Source: Galeruca laticollis (lineage: Eukaryota > Arthropoda > Insecta > Coleoptera > Chrysomelidae). Taken from it: a stretch of 64,000 bases of DNA. The position numbers and the translations under genes are program-made. Under the pieces are notes generated by a model. That model saw only the letters and a list, made by a program, of their open reading frames with translations. It did no database searches and was not told the origin of the DNA. This document shows positions 1 through 11,139 of the stretch, in pieces (position 1 is the first letter of the stretch; every line of letters begins with the position of its first letter). The stretch lies in assembly GCA_963921935.1 (NCBI GenBank), contig OY998176.1, forward strand, positions 53,469,813 through 53,533,812, given 5' to 3'.

Positions 1-115
1 ACCAGTTGTACTGGATTTAGTGAGCTGAATATTAATAGGGTTCATCTTTGAGACGCTCTGAATAATATCTGTCAAATCTCGTGACTTTTATCGCCTTTGA
101 TAAACTATTCACTCG
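1..115 (-). repeat. partial diverged monomer of the ~172-bp satellite
   Basis: The stretch GTGAGCTGAATATTAATAGG followed by GTTCATCTTTGAGACG matches the satellite monomers at 8356-8740 in the same orientation, and those at 58325-59085 in reverse. It is cut by the window edge. Its presence here and at 8356 means that the BEL/Pao fragment between them lies within satellite sequence. Confidence 0.6.
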
Positions 116-159
116 AATAATGCTGGTTCTATTTAATATTATTAATTGAAACTATTACT

Positions 160-276
160 TGTTTAGTTTTAACTAGTTTTATTTCGAACTTCTTGCCGTG
201 ACACGTAAAAATCAATATGAAATATGATGACAGACGTCAGATACAGATGTTGCTTGTTGTATTTAGCACGTTTTGG

Positions 277-278
<2 letters not shown>
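160..278 (-). pseudogene. BEL/Pao integrase fragment, distal part
   Basis: Read on the minus strand, this stretch begins with a phrase like FPKRAKYN. It corresponds to the conserved W-x-F-I-P-P-R-A-P-H region that follows the integrase core in BEL/Pao pol. The preceding residues (NKIVWQFI) are found on the minus strand just beyond 6870, on the other side of the inserted LTR element. The two halves therefore read as one integrase interrupted by the insertion and its (TA)n flanks. Similarity is short and beyond this point the frame is degraded, so the assignment rests mainly on continuity with the larger fragment. Confidence 0.35.

Positions 279-323
<45 letters not shown>
279..323. repeat. (TA)n microsatellite, left flank of LTR element
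   Basis: This is an uninterrupted TA dinucleotide tract directly abutting the 5' LTR. A matching tract follows the 3' LTR at 6808-6869. It is read as IYIYIY on the minus strand and is not coding. Confidence 0.95.
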
Positions 324-326
<3 letters not shown>

Positions 327-2130
327 AACCAGATATCTTAGATAATAAGAGAAGTAGTATTATAAAATTAAGTTTGCTAGTATGAAATATATATGAAAAT
401 AACATAATTTAAAAAAACAAGTAAAAAGGAAACACTTTTCTTAATTTAAACAACATATCAAATAAAGATATATTAAATAACAGCCAATAACAATATAATA
501 AATAAGGAATTACCTCAATGATAACATAAAATATAGATATTGCCTAACCAATGTAATGATGTAAATAAAGTTGCCTAAGACGAAGATTATTTTCCATATC
601 ATAACAGCTGTTCATCTGAAATGAAAACAAATATTACTATAGTTAATTCATTATAATCATTAATTTAAGAATAAGAACAAATATAAATATAGAATAGAAT
701 ATAATCCAATAGATTTCATAGATAAACAAATAATGACATATAGACAAATAACATAAGAGAATTTATATTTATAATTGATATGAATGTAACAAGGATATAC
801 TATCAATAATAATATTGAATGTTGTACTATGTAAATGGATTTATGTATAACCAATTTTAATGTATTTGTATGTATGAAATTGTTTTGATAAGTGATTGAA
901 GTTTCAATTATCTGATTACAAAGGACAATATCTGATTGGTTGTAAAAGATGACATAACAAACTTTGAATCAATAAATAAACTTTTGAATAGTGATCTGGA
1001 AAAGAACAAAAGACTGTGTTGTTTAAAAAAGTTGAAAATCGAGGGGACGCTTAAGGGGAACGGTAGCGAGTGTTAAGAAGCGAGGTGTGTGTGGGATAGT
1101 GTTCCTAAAAATTTAAAGATATTCCCGGTATAAGACATTTAAACTCCTAAAGTACTGTTAAATATAATATTAGAAATACTTACAGTTAATTGTAACAAGT
1201 TTTCCGACAAGAATTTGCGAAATTTTCAACAATTTTGGTTGTTTTGGAGATTCAGTGGGTGTTCCTGGGATCCAGAGACTTTCTTCCAAATTCAAGATCA
1301 ACAGGTCAGTGTATTTAAATCATTTATTGGCCAATAAATAGTGTAAAAACTCAAATTACCAATTAAGTACTTAATTTCATAAATTGATAAACTTTTTCAA
1401 ACATGATCGATCTAAAAAAGAAAGAAACAGACTTCATATAGTGTATTCATTACATAAATCATTGAATTTAATAAAAGGCCGAACTTTATATAAATTAAAA
1501 TATGTACTTACGCTAATCACGCCATCTTGTAATTGCATAAATATGGTGATTGAAATTTATAATGTAATAACTATGTCCATCTGTATATAATTTCTATTGT
1601 TCTATCCATGTATATAATTAATTTCTTCCCACAGCTATGTGTATCATATATAACTATGATATATATAAATTCTTTTATATTTATTGTTGAACCATTCAAT
1701 TGTTTGCATCGTTAACAAACTGTGTTGTATAATATAGATACTTCTTACATATCATAATTGTTTGTTTCATGCTAAAGCGCATGACTAATTTTTTCACGCA
1801 TGCGCATTTATGATATTATTAAAATCAATAAATAGGTACATATAACCATTGGCGTCGCATATTATTTTATCAAATAAATATTGCATTGATAATTAAATTG
1901 ATTTCAAATAATGTGTTTTCTTTTTATTTCAACTATTACATCAGTATAAATTGCCAGGACTCAAAGGGAAAAAGGATTTCATGCTCCCGAATAATCTAAT
2001 TAAAATAAATTATTAAACAAATATTAAAAACAAACTGAGCTAGCCAAACTAAAACAAAAATTCTAAATTTAAACATATACATTTAAATTTCATAACAAAA
2101 TTAAGTAAATTAATATCAAATAATTGTTAA
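324..2130 (+). repeat. 5' LTR
   Basis: It starts TTGAACCAGATATCTTAGAT and ends near ATAATTGTT. It is nearly identical to 5001-6808, and a third, more diverged copy stands alone at 24612-26611. At 1.8 kb the LTR is long relative to the 2.9-kb interior. The termini are not TG...CA in an obvious way, and the right boundary is uncertain by about 6 bp because the 3' copy runs into TA repeats. Confidence 0.85.
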
Positions 2131-2134
2131 TAAT

Positions 2135-2154
2135 TGTCACCCAAAACGTGGGGC
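2135..2154 (+). other. primer-binding-site-like sequence
   Basis: TGTCACCCAAAACGTGGGGC lies a few bases inside the 5' LTR. It resembles the tRNA-Lys PBS TGGCGCCCAACGTGGGGC with two extra A residues and two substitutions. Better versions of the same motif occur at 37120 and 40032 in unrelated flanks. Confidence 0.55.
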
Positions 2155-2201
2155 GTTGTAAAAATTTTGGTTATATTTGTAAAATTTAATACTTAATCAA
2201 A

Positions 2202-3897
2202 ATGGCAAAACGAATGATGTTGAGAGATGGAAGGCAGGTAGGAGCAGACAGTGGTTCGGAAGAGGAAAGGGAAGAAAGAAGTCATGGTATGGGAGATTAC
2301 CAAGCGGTATATCTGGAACAGGGACAACAAGCGGAAGGTGATGCACAGGAAGAAGGTTTGACAGGAGACGAGGAAACTATAGAACAAGTAGGACAACAAG
2401 AGAGAAGGGAATCACAAGGAGGAATGAATATCAGCGAACAACGGATGCAGCAAATGTTGAAGAGCATAAATGAAAACATGATGCAACAATTATTTGCTAA
2501 AATGAATAAAATGGATGGAAAAATAGATAACGTGAATGGAAACATGAATACTATGAGGGGAGATATGAACAATATGAGGGGAGATATGAACAAAATGGAG
2601 GACAATTTGAATGAAAAAATTGACAGTATGAGAGAAGAAATTAGAGGGGATATAAACAACATCAATGGTAATATGAACAGATTAGAAGAGAAAATAGAAG
2701 AAGTGAAATTTGAAAATTGTAAGGAAATTAAAGAACTTAAGAAGACTAATGAAGAATTTGGAAAGAAAATTGACAAGGTGAGAGAAGATATGGAGGATCA
2801 AAACAAACATATACGAAATGAAATTCAAGAAAACGGTATGAAAATTAGAGAGCAGATAGAAAATCAAGTAGTAGAACATATCCAAGAAATAGAGAGAGGT
2901 ATAGAAGAAAAATTACCGGGAACGATCCAAGCGGAAGTTATAAAACAAACAGAAGATATAACGAAAGAAATGGAGTATATGAAATTCAGGGAACAAACAA
3001 TAGAAGAGATAATGCAGAATTACCAACAGAATGCGGAGCAGAAATTTAAGGATTTGGATACAAAGGTACAACAACAAACAGGAATATGTGAGGAGAGGAA
3101 CGAGCACATTGGACAAATATTTCATAAAGAACTGGAAGAAATGATCAGAAAATTACAGGAAAGCATAGAAGAAATTGAATTTAACGTTAGGAGAAATGGA
3201 AATGGAGTAATCTATACGGGAAACATGGATATCGGAGTAAAGTTTGATGGGAATATAAATACCATTCATCCGAAGGTGTTTATTAAAATAATTAAAAGCA
3301 AACTTAAAGAAATTAAGAAGGAAACTGGAGAAGTAGGATACATAAAATTAGAAGGACAAGTAAGTGAACAGGTAAATCAAATTAGAAGGACAAGTAAGTG
3401 AACAGGTAAATCAACATTCTTACGAAAAAGTGAATAAAGAAATTATAAATTTAGATGGCAGAGTAACAAAACCGACAGGAATATATGAAAAAAGGAGTCA
3501 AATCTTAGGTAGACAAATTAACAAGGAAATACAAGAGATGAATCGAAGATTAACAGACACAGTGGAAGAAATAGAAGATAGTATAAGAAGAAATGAAGGA
3601 GGTATAGGATGTTCAGGAAATTTTTATAATAATATAGTAACAGGAATAAAATGGGACAACATGATGACTATGATTCATACAAAAGCTTTCTTTAAAATAA
3701 TACATAGTAAAATGCATAATATGGAAGAATTGGAAACGAAGATTTTAATGGATTCATGGGAAGAAATTTATGAGATATGGGACAACAGAGTTAAAAAGGA
3801 TACAGTAGAGAATAGACAGACGCTTCAGAAATTTATCGAGCATCAAACCACAAGAGAAGAAAGCAAGAAAAAGGTTAGAAAAAGAAAAGCAAATTAA
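2202..3897 (+). pseudogene. gag-like coiled-coil protein, frameshifted by a 34-bp duplication
   Basis: The first segment (2202-3401) opens with an acidic Glu/Gln-rich leader of about 75 residues. It is followed by a long heptad-rich region, about residues 75-330, with repeated N-x-N-M-N-x-M-x-G-D-M units typical of insect LTR-element Gag proteins. It ends in a block V-K-F-D-G...H-P-K-V-F-I-K-I-I that looks like the start of a capsid-type domain. The second segment (to 3897) repeats the last ~80 residues in diverged form (I-K-W-D...H-T-K-A-F-F-K-I-I) and ends in a basic tail. The two segments were one frame of about 553 codons until the unit at 3348-3381 was duplicated at 3382-3414. Because 34 is not a multiple of 3, this creates the stop at 3399-3401. 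No zinc knuckle is visible. The role as Gag is inferred from position and style. Confidence 0.65.
3348..3414 (+). repeat. 34-bp tandem duplication that breaks the gag-like frame
   Basis: Two consecutive copies begin TTAGAAGGACAAGTAAGTGA. The period is 34 bp. Removing one copy would make the reading frames on either side continuous, so this is a recent slippage event in an otherwise open gene. Confidence 0.9.
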
Positions 3898-5000
3898 ATA
3901 ATAGAACAAGAGAATAGGAATGAAATATGGAGACGAAAATGCAATTCAATGAAAAAGGGAAAGGATACAGAAATGAAGTTGAAATTAAAATTTATTATTA
4001 ATGAGTAACACAAGTATAAATAATGTACATAGAATTTATTATTAATGAGTAACCCAATTCTAAAGAATGTATATATGTTATGTTACGAATAATATTTAAA
4101 AAAGGAAATGATAGTCATAAGGATAGATTTAAAATTTAATATTAGGTAGTGTACAAAGTTAAAGTAGATATTAGTCAGAGTTTTGTTTTCCATTTGGCAG
4201 CTGGTGATCCAATTAAATTCATCTCGTTTGTTTCTTCAGAACCTAAAAAAAAAATAAATATAATATAATATAAAGAAAAATTTATTAGGTAAAACTTATA
4301 ATTAAAACAATTTAAAAATTTGTGAGTATGGCAAATCAATATATATAGCAAATAAAGGAAACAATTTATAAGAGATACTGGTTTTACATAGAATGAAACT
4401 ATTAAAGAATATAGGATAGAGGGGATAAAATAAGAATAACTCAAGTATCAAATAGGAAAGGATAATAATGAATGATATTGATTAAAAATATAGGAGGTAA
4501 TGTTTAATATCAATTAGAATCTTATAGATTACTTGAAAATACAGGAAGGAATAAGGAAGTTGATATTGATATATATATATATGAATTTAAGAAATAATTA
4601 ATTATATTGAATAATGAATATTGAAAAGAAATATGATATGAGGAGTATATAGAAGTATAATGTAATTACAAAGAAATAAGTTGATATATAAGTGGATGTT
4701 AGGAAGAAATGATAATAATGAAGTATTATATGAAGTAATATTAAAAATATAAATTGACATTGATCTTAATCAAGTGTATTTTAAGGAAAGAATTAGGAGA
4801 CAGTTATTGAAAGAAATAGATTTTGTAGTAGGAAAAATGTGAACAAATATTTGAGAAACAAAGTTAAAGAAGGTAAGATTATGCCATAAAATTGTTAAAT
4901 TTTTTTGAATAAAATAAAATCAATCATTTATAATAAGAAAATTGAAATTTAAATAAATATCCAGGGTATGGATATCATTTAAATTTAAATTTGAGGGCAA
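3898..5000 (+). other. A-rich internal non-coding region of the LTR element
   Basis: About 1.1 kb between the gag-like gene and the 3' LTR holds no reading frame resembling pol or env on either strand. It ends with TTTGAGGGCA just before the LTR, the most likely polypurine tract. Confidence 0.6.
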
Positions 5001-6808
5001 TTGAACCAGATATCTTAGATAATAAGAGAAGTAGTATTATAAAATTAAGTTTGCTAGTATGAAATATATATGAAAATAACATAATTTAAAAAAAACAAGT
5101 AAAAAGGAAACACTTTTCTTAATTTAAACAACATATCAAATAAAGATATATTAAATAACAGCCAATAACAATATAATAAATAAGGAATTACCTCAATGAT
5201 AACATAAAATATAGATATTGCCTAACCAATGTAATTATGTAAATAAAGTTGCCTAAGACGAAGATTATTTTCCATATCATAACAGCTGTTCATCTGAAAT
5301 GAAAACAAATATTACTATAGTTAATTCATTATAATCATTAATTTAAGAATAAGAACAAATATAAATATAGAATAGAATATAATCCAATAGATTTCATAGA
5401 TAAACAAATAATGACATATAGACAAATAACATAAGAGAATTCATATTTATAATTGATATGAATGTAACAAGGATATACTATCAATAATAATATTGAATGT
5501 TGTACTATGTAAATGGATTTATGTATAACCAATTTTAATGTATTTGTATGTATGAAATTGTTTTGATAAGTGATTGAAGTTTCAATTATCTGATTACAAA
5601 GGACAATATCTGATTGGTTGTAAAAGATGACATAACAAACTTTGAATCAATAAATAAACTTTTGAATAGTGATCTGGAAAAGAACAAAAGACTGTGTTGT
5701 TTAAAAAAGTTGAAAATCGAGGGGACGCTTAAGGGGAACGGTAGCGAGTGTTAAGAAGCGAGGTGTGTGTGGGATAGTGTTCCTAAAAATTTAAAGATAT
5801 TCCCGGTATAAGACATTTAAACTCCTAAAGTACTGTTAAATATAATATTAGAAATACTTACAGTTAATTGTAACAAGTTTTCCGACAAGAATTTGCGAAA
5901 TTTTCAACAATTTTGGTTGTTTTGGAGATTCAGTGGGTGTTCCTGGGATCCAGAGACTTTCTTCCAAATTCAAGATCAACAGGTCAGTGTATTTAAATCA
6001 TTTATTGGCCAATAAATAGTGTAAAAACTCAAATTACCAATTAAGTACTTAATTTCATAAATTGATAAACTTTTTCAAACATGATCGATCTAAAAAAGAA
6101 AGAAACAGACTTCATATAGTGTATTCATTACATAAATCATTAAATTTAATAAAAGGCCGAACTTTATATAAATTAAAATATGTACTTACGCTAATCACGC
6201 CATCTTGTAATTGCATAAATATGGTGATTGAAATTTATAATGTAATAACTATGTCCATCTGTATATAATTTCTATTGTTCTATCCATGTATATAATTAAT
6301 TTCTTCCCACAGCTATGTGTATCATATATAACTATGATATATATAAATTCTTTTATGTTTATTGTTGAACCATTCAATTGTTTGCATCGTTAACAAACTG
6401 TGTTGTATAATATAGATACTTCTTACATATCATAATTGTTTGTTTCATGCTAAAGCGCATGACTAATTTTTTCACGCATGCGCATTTATGATATTATTAA
6501 AATCAATAAATAGGTACATATAACCATTGGCGTCGCATATTATTTTATCAAATAAATATTGCATTGATAATTAAATTGATTTCAAATAATGTGTTTTCTT
6601 TTTATTTCAACTATTACATCAGTATAAATTGCCAGGACTCAAAGGGAAAAAGGATTTCATGCTCCCGAATAATCTAATTAAAATAAATTATTAAACAAAT
6701 ATTAAAAACAAACTGAGCTAGCCAAACTAAAACAAAAATTCTAAATTTAAACATATACATTTAAATTTCATAACAAAATTAAGTAAATTAATATCAAATA
6801 ATTGTTTA
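5001..6808 (+). repeat. 3' LTR
   Basis: This is a near-identical copy of 324-2130, followed directly by a (TA)n tract. Differences noted by eye: one substitution at AATTATGTAA, one at GAATTCATA, one at CATTAAATTT, one at TTTATGTTTA, and one A-run indel. Confidence 0.9.
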
Positions 6809-6823
6809 TAATATATATATTTA

Positions 6824-6869
<46 letters not shown>
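6809..6869. repeat. (TA)n microsatellite, right flank of LTR element
   Basis: This is a TA tract with a few T insertions, directly after the 3' LTR. Together with 279-323 it shows that the element sits inside TA-repeat DNA. Confidence 0.9.
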
Positions 6870-6871
<2 letters not shown>

Positions 6872-6873
<2 letters not shown>

Positions 6874-8355
6874 AAATTGCCAAACAATTTTATTTTCTGA
6901 GAGAAATATCTGAAGTTTAGTGTTACTGACATGATCAAGCACATCTTTTGCACCTACAAAATTAGTAGTATTATTAGAGTAGATGTTACTACAGAGACCC
7001 CGTCTGGAGACGAATCAATGTATTTAAAAATCCGTCGGTAGTTAAATCGCTCACCAATTCGAGGGGCACCGCCGTTGACGCAAAACAGATAAATATACTT
7101 AAATATATCTTGAGTGATTTTGTCTTTCTTAAGTAACTATTTCTTATGAGATACGGTCCGGCATAGTCAACTCCACATGTAGCAAATGGTTTAGCAGGTC
7201 TTACTCAAGCGGGAGGTAAATCGCCCATTTTTTGATGAGTAATAGATGGAGTTGCGCGGAAACATACAATACATTTTCTTAACAAACCTCTTATTGTGCG
7301 TCGACCACTTAGTGGCCAAAATCTTTGACGGATTATAGACAGTAGTGTTTGAGGGCCCGCATGCAAATTTTTAAAATGTTCATGGCGAACGAGAATGTTT
7401 GTAAAATGATGTTTCGAGGGTATTAACATGGGATGTTTGTTTTCGTAATCTAATTCCGCATTTTTTGAGCGTCCTCCTACATGCAAAATATCAAATTCGT
7501 CTAAAAACGGATCTAGATATATCAATTTACTGTTTCGAAATATTGATTTTGACCTCTTCAGAGAATTGATTTCTTGTGAAAAGGCTTCGCGTTAAACAAT
7601 CTTAACGATCGTGTGAATCGAGTCGTCTAATTCGCTCAGCAAAAGATTACCAGAAATTCTCAACTCCTTTAACCTTTGCCTAATTAGATAGGCAACTACA
7701 TGAATAAGTTTGTTGAATGAGGAATATTTCGATATTATTTGATTTTCAACAGTAGTATTGGTTAATGTAACAGTAGTCGCTTTGCTTTAAGGTAAATCGT
7801 TTTCGGATGGCAAGGATTTCAAAATAGGCCAGTCTTCTTCATTATGATATAGAAATACTGGTCCATTGAACCATATAGTAAGTTGCTTCATCTCATTGGG
7901 ATTAACTCCGCGGGAAACGAAGTCTGCGGGATTCAAATTGGTAGGAACATATCGCCACTGAGATGGGTCAGATAAACTGTATTTTGGCCACACGGTTAGC
8001 GACAAACGTTTTGAGATGGCTAGGATCTGAACGAATCCAAGCCAATGTTATGGTTGAGTCGGACCAAAAATACACCATATGGTTACCCTTGATAGCGTCT
8101 GTTGTGGCCCGAGCTAGCTGAACAGCTAAAAGAGCACCACATAGCTCTAAACATGGAAGAGATATGACCTTTAGCGGTGCTACACGATATTTTGAACAAG
8201 CTATTTTGATCATGATTTGACCTAGGGAATTTATCGATCGGAAATAGACACATCCTCCATAAGCGGATTGAGACGCATCAGAGAAGACATGAATTTTGAT
8301 TTGAGCTGCATGTTTTATGAAGACATGTCTGGCAATTTCTATGTCATTAACAGCG
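6872..8355 (-). pseudogene. BEL/Pao retrotransposon pol fragment (RNase H to integrase)
   Basis: On the minus strand the order is as follows. An RNase H-like block (8355-7968) contains F-S-D-A-S-Q-x-A-Y-G-G and W-S-D-S. Next comes W-R-Y-V-P-T-x-x-N-P-A-D-x-x-S-R-G (about 7980-7880), a BEL/Pao hallmark. Then an integrase zinc-binding region (7525-7205) contains K-H-P-M-L-I-P, H-A-G-P-Q and C-I-V-C-F. Last is a degraded integrase core with C-G-V-D-Y-A-G near 7170 and S-N-N-T-T-N-F-V-G-A near 6970; the usual S-D-N has become S-N-N. At least four frameshifts or stops separate these blocks. The protease and RT parts are missing, because the fragment starts abruptly inside satellite sequence at 8355. 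It continues across the LTR insertion at 160-278. Confidence 0.85.
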
Positions 8356-8740
8356 TTTAGTATATACTCCGGAGGCTGTATCGTGCTAACAAACTGAAAC
8401 TTCTCCAAAAATGACAAAAATATCGTGCTTAAAGTACTGTAGTACCTGTTGTATTGGCTCTGGTGAGCTGGAAATCAATAGGTACATCTGTGAGATGACC
8501 TGAATAATATTCAATCATAAAATTGGTGACTTGTTGAACTCCGGAGGCTGTATCATGCTAAAAAACTGACACTTCTCCAAAAATGACAAAAATATCGTGC
8601 TTAAAGTACTGTAGTACCTGTTGTATTGGCTCTGGTGAGCTGAAAATCAATAGGGTTCATCTGTGATATGTACTTAACAATATTCAATCATAAAATTGGT
8701 GATTTGTTGCACTCCGGAGACTGTATCGTGCTAACAAGAC
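8356..8740 (-). repeat. ~172-bp satellite, two-plus monomers
   Basis: The landmark T-C-x-T-G-C-T-A-A recurs at 8381, 8553 and 8725, giving a 172-bp period. Each unit carries GAAACTTCTCCAAAAATGAC, TCTGGTGAGCTG and ATCAATAGG blocks. The orientation is opposite to the array at 58325-59085. The BEL/Pao fragment joins the first monomer at about 8355. Confidence 0.9.
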
Positions 8741-8810
8741 ATGTAAGGAAAAGTGGCCGACGACAACGAAGACGACGACGACGACGACATACACACAGTA
8801 TTTTTTCTTA
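8741..8810 (-). repeat. conserved satellite-unit flank with (GAC)n
   Basis: The sequence GTAAGGAAAAGTGGCCGACG, then a (GAC)n run and CATACACACAG, is the reverse complement of 58270-58322. There it also borders the satellite. The satellite plus this border therefore moved or was copied as one unit. Confidence 0.75.
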
Positions 8811-8819
8811 AAACAGTTT

Positions 8820-9365
8820 TTGCGTGTTGTTGTTGATGGAAAACGTAATGCCTAATAGAACAAACATAAGAGCTTTTACATCGAATGTTCAAATGATTCT
8901 CCATTGACCATTAAACAATGACAACCTGGTAATAAATTCTTCTTTAACATTTTGTAAGATAGGAGGATCTTCTGAGATAAGATATCCTCGGGTTAGACGG
9001 AAATGTCCTATTCACAGTCTGTTTATTATGATTTCATTTTTCCTGATCATTGGGGGAATTCAGGTGAAAAAAATCTGGGTTGCACTGGATGAAGTTTAGT
9101 ATCAAGTTGATTCCAGTGATTTTAACAGTTTTGAAGGGTGAGTTGATTAGCGAAGAGGTAAACGTTTTCTGGAAGATCATGCTAGTTTTGCAGCTTGATC
9201 TGCGGTTTCATTCCCGGTTATTATCACATGTGATGGTATCCAGATGATGTTAACGGAACCCCATTGAAATAGGGATGATGGTAGGTATTGCAAATTTGTT
9301 GAATTATTGGATGTAGAGAATAAATGTTTGTCATTGAGTTCATGGTTGAGAGAAAATCTGTGCAT
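8820..9365 (-). pseudogene. Jockey-like LINE, RNase H and C-terminal part
   Basis: The minus strand reads W-I-P-S-H-V-x-I-x-G-N-E-x-A-D-Q-A-A-K, the C-terminal RNase H motif of insect Jockey-type ORF2 (about 9235-9180). Further on, in broken frames, it reads I-N-R-L-x-I-G-H-F-R-L-T-R-G-Y-L (about 9035-8970), which follows RNase H in these elements. Stops and frameshifts are frequent. The upstream RT portion of the same type lies at 14150-14830 on the same strand. The most economical reading is one LINE split by the plus-strand LINE between them. Confidence 0.7.
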
Positions 9366-10140
9366 ACCGCTATTACTGAGATATACGATATGTTATTGAA
9401 GATTGAATGTAAATGGAATCTGATGGAAAAAAGATAGAAAATAGCCGACATTTTTACGGTCTTCAAGCCAGATTTGCTCAATATATTTTCAATGTGTTTC
9501 AACAATTCCGGAGAAACAATGAAAATTCATATCCGTGATTCTTCATCCGTGAAGATAAAAGAAGATTTGTAAAATTCGAAAAGTAATGTAACTCACATAT
9601 CTGGTTTAGTGAAAGAGATGAACATCCAAATTAATAACAATAATCAGAAGAAACGTCCCAGAAGTTCAACAACTTGCGCTTCTTTTGTATACTCTGCGAT
9701 TCTCCTAATTTGATATACCTTAATAATAAAATTTCTGATTTAACCAAGAATCAGTTTCCCATGAAATATTTGACTCACTAGCAAATCGTATAAATCAGTT
9801 AACTGACAGCGTACCAACTATTACTGAGATATACGATATTAGAGAATTAATGCAAATGGAATCTTATGGAAAAGAAGATAGATGATATCAATAAAATAGC
9901 AGACATGTTTAACTGTCCTTAAATCAGATTTGTTCCTTAAATCAGTACGGGATATGGAACATAATCTCTTCAACATATCTTCTATGCTTTTCAACGATTC
10001 CGGAGAAACAACGAACATTCATATCCATGATTCCTCATCCCTGGAGATAAAAGAAGATTTGCATAATTTGAAAAGTGATTCAGTTTAGTGAAAGAGATGA
10101 ACACCCAAATTAATAACAATAAACAGAAGAAGCGTCCCAC
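9366..10140 (+). repeat. internal duplication of the LINE 5'/ORF1 leader
   Basis: 9366-9670 and 9820-10140 share the same order of blocks: TATTACTGAGATATACGATA, the phrase ATTCCGGAGAAACAA, GAAGATAAAAGAAGATTTG, and GTGAAAGAGATGAACA followed by CCAAATTAATAACAATAA. They differ by many substitutions and an indel. Either the element carries a tandem 5' duplication or a second copy is nested here. Confidence 0.7.
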
Positions 10141-10985
10141 CTTTATGACATCATCCTCTACACAAACTGAAACATCTCCTGCGGTAGCCAATATTCCAGA
10201 AGTTTCGAACATGTTATCCCCTAGCTGCAATCAAAGGTGGCATTATGTAATTGTTAACAACCTCCCTGCAGGCTCCACCACAAATCATATTGTACATCAT
10301 GTTAAAGAAAAGCTGGGCTTTACAGAGTTCATTCGTTGCTTTCCCTTAATCAATCCAAGCAATGAATCAAACACATCAACGTTTAAAATTGGTTTTCTAA
10401 CAAAAATGTCTGCTAGCAAATTATTTAACAAAGATGTATGGCCACCTGGAGTTTCATTAAAATGGTAAATTGAATCTTCATTGTCCCAAGAAGACTCGCC
10501 TCTTCCGACGATGGATTCTCTTCAGCATGAGACAGTTAATCAAGTAAGTAAAAGTTCTGATCCTTCCGGCCCCGTAGTAGTAGCCATCACTTCTGACAAA
10601 CATGCTACAGCCGGTTGTAAATCGAACAGCTTTTCGTGTGATAAATCATTTCAGTTTAAAAAAGATTCACACAATGACACTAACTTTTCGCTGGACCCGA
10701 TGACTCCTCCTACGGTCAGATTAACACATGAGTCCTCTACTGGAGGCAACCGTTATATTATGTCCAGATTAAGAGAACCGGCTATTTTATCATCTCTCAA
10801 GTTATTCCTCGCCTATCTACATGACCAACCATCGTCTGAATGTTTTGAAGGTTATACTTTCACAAGTGTAAAGGTGTTTTTAGCATTTGAGGGTCTGCCC
10901 GTTGATCCCATAGCTTTAAGGGCAATTTATTAAAACTTTCACGATATTTATGGCATAAGCTCAGTTGAAGTGGATGAAGATCTAT
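10088..10985 (+). pseudogene. LINE ORF1 protein remnant
   Basis: The first frame (10088-10468) contains W-H-Y-V-I-V-N-N-L-P-A-G-S-T, then K-I-G-F and W-P-P-G-V. This is the RRM-like nucleic-acid-binding pattern seen in ORF1 proteins of CR1/Jockey-group LINEs. After a stop at 10468 a second frame (10481-10933) carries a Ser/Thr-rich linker. It ends in a conserved-looking block L-K-L-F-L-A-Y-L-H-D...G-L-P-V-D-P-I-A. Another stop at 10931-10933 precedes a few in-frame residues. Function as an RNA-binding chaperone is family knowledge only. Confidence 0.55.
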
Positions 10986-11139
10986 CCACCTACAGAACTT
11001 AAATCATCTCGGAACGGAGAATTCACCAACAAAAAATAATCAGTGAGTGTAATAGCCGATACTTTACTGCCGATTCTCCCAAGAAAAATTTTTAGTTGAT
11101 AGGACGTGTCCAGAGGAACTAGAATCCTTACTTAGTTTC

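Larger units (their letters stand above)
324..6808 (+). mobile_element. non-autonomous LTR retrotransposon, gag-like gene only
   Basis: Two direct repeats of about 1.8 kb (324 to about 2130 and 5001 to about 6808) flank a 2.87-kb interior. By eye the LTRs differ by only four substitutions and one A-run indel over 1.8 kb, so the insertion is young. A PBS-like sequence (TGTCACCCAAAACGTGGGGC) follows the 5' LTR, and a short purine run (TTTGAGGGCA) precedes the 3' LTR. The interior has one gag-like coiled-coil frame and about 1.1 kb of A-rich non-coding DNA. Protease, reverse transcriptase and integrase are absent. It would depend on a relative for mobilisation. The PBS resembles the tRNA-Lys site of Gypsy-type elements, which suggests a Ty3/Gypsy origin (inference). 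Confidence 0.85.

Noticed and set aside
169..405. Minus-strand frame with a run of Ile-Tyr repeats (similar ones at 6727-6953 and 26532-26747)
   Set aside because: The repeat is only the (TA)n microsatellite read in frame. The sole meaningful part is the short BEL-like end noted separately.
660..854. Minus-strand 64-codon frames in both LTRs (660-854, 5338-5532) and plus-strand 68-codon frames (1384-1590, 6062-6268)
   Set aside because: Identical because the LTRs are identical. Composition is that of AT-rich non-coding DNA and the frames are not kept in the diverged solo LTR.
2297..3125. Minus-strand frames rich in Phe/Ser/Leu opposite the gag-like gene
   Set aside because: Antisense shadows of an A-rich coding strand, with no motif or start signal.
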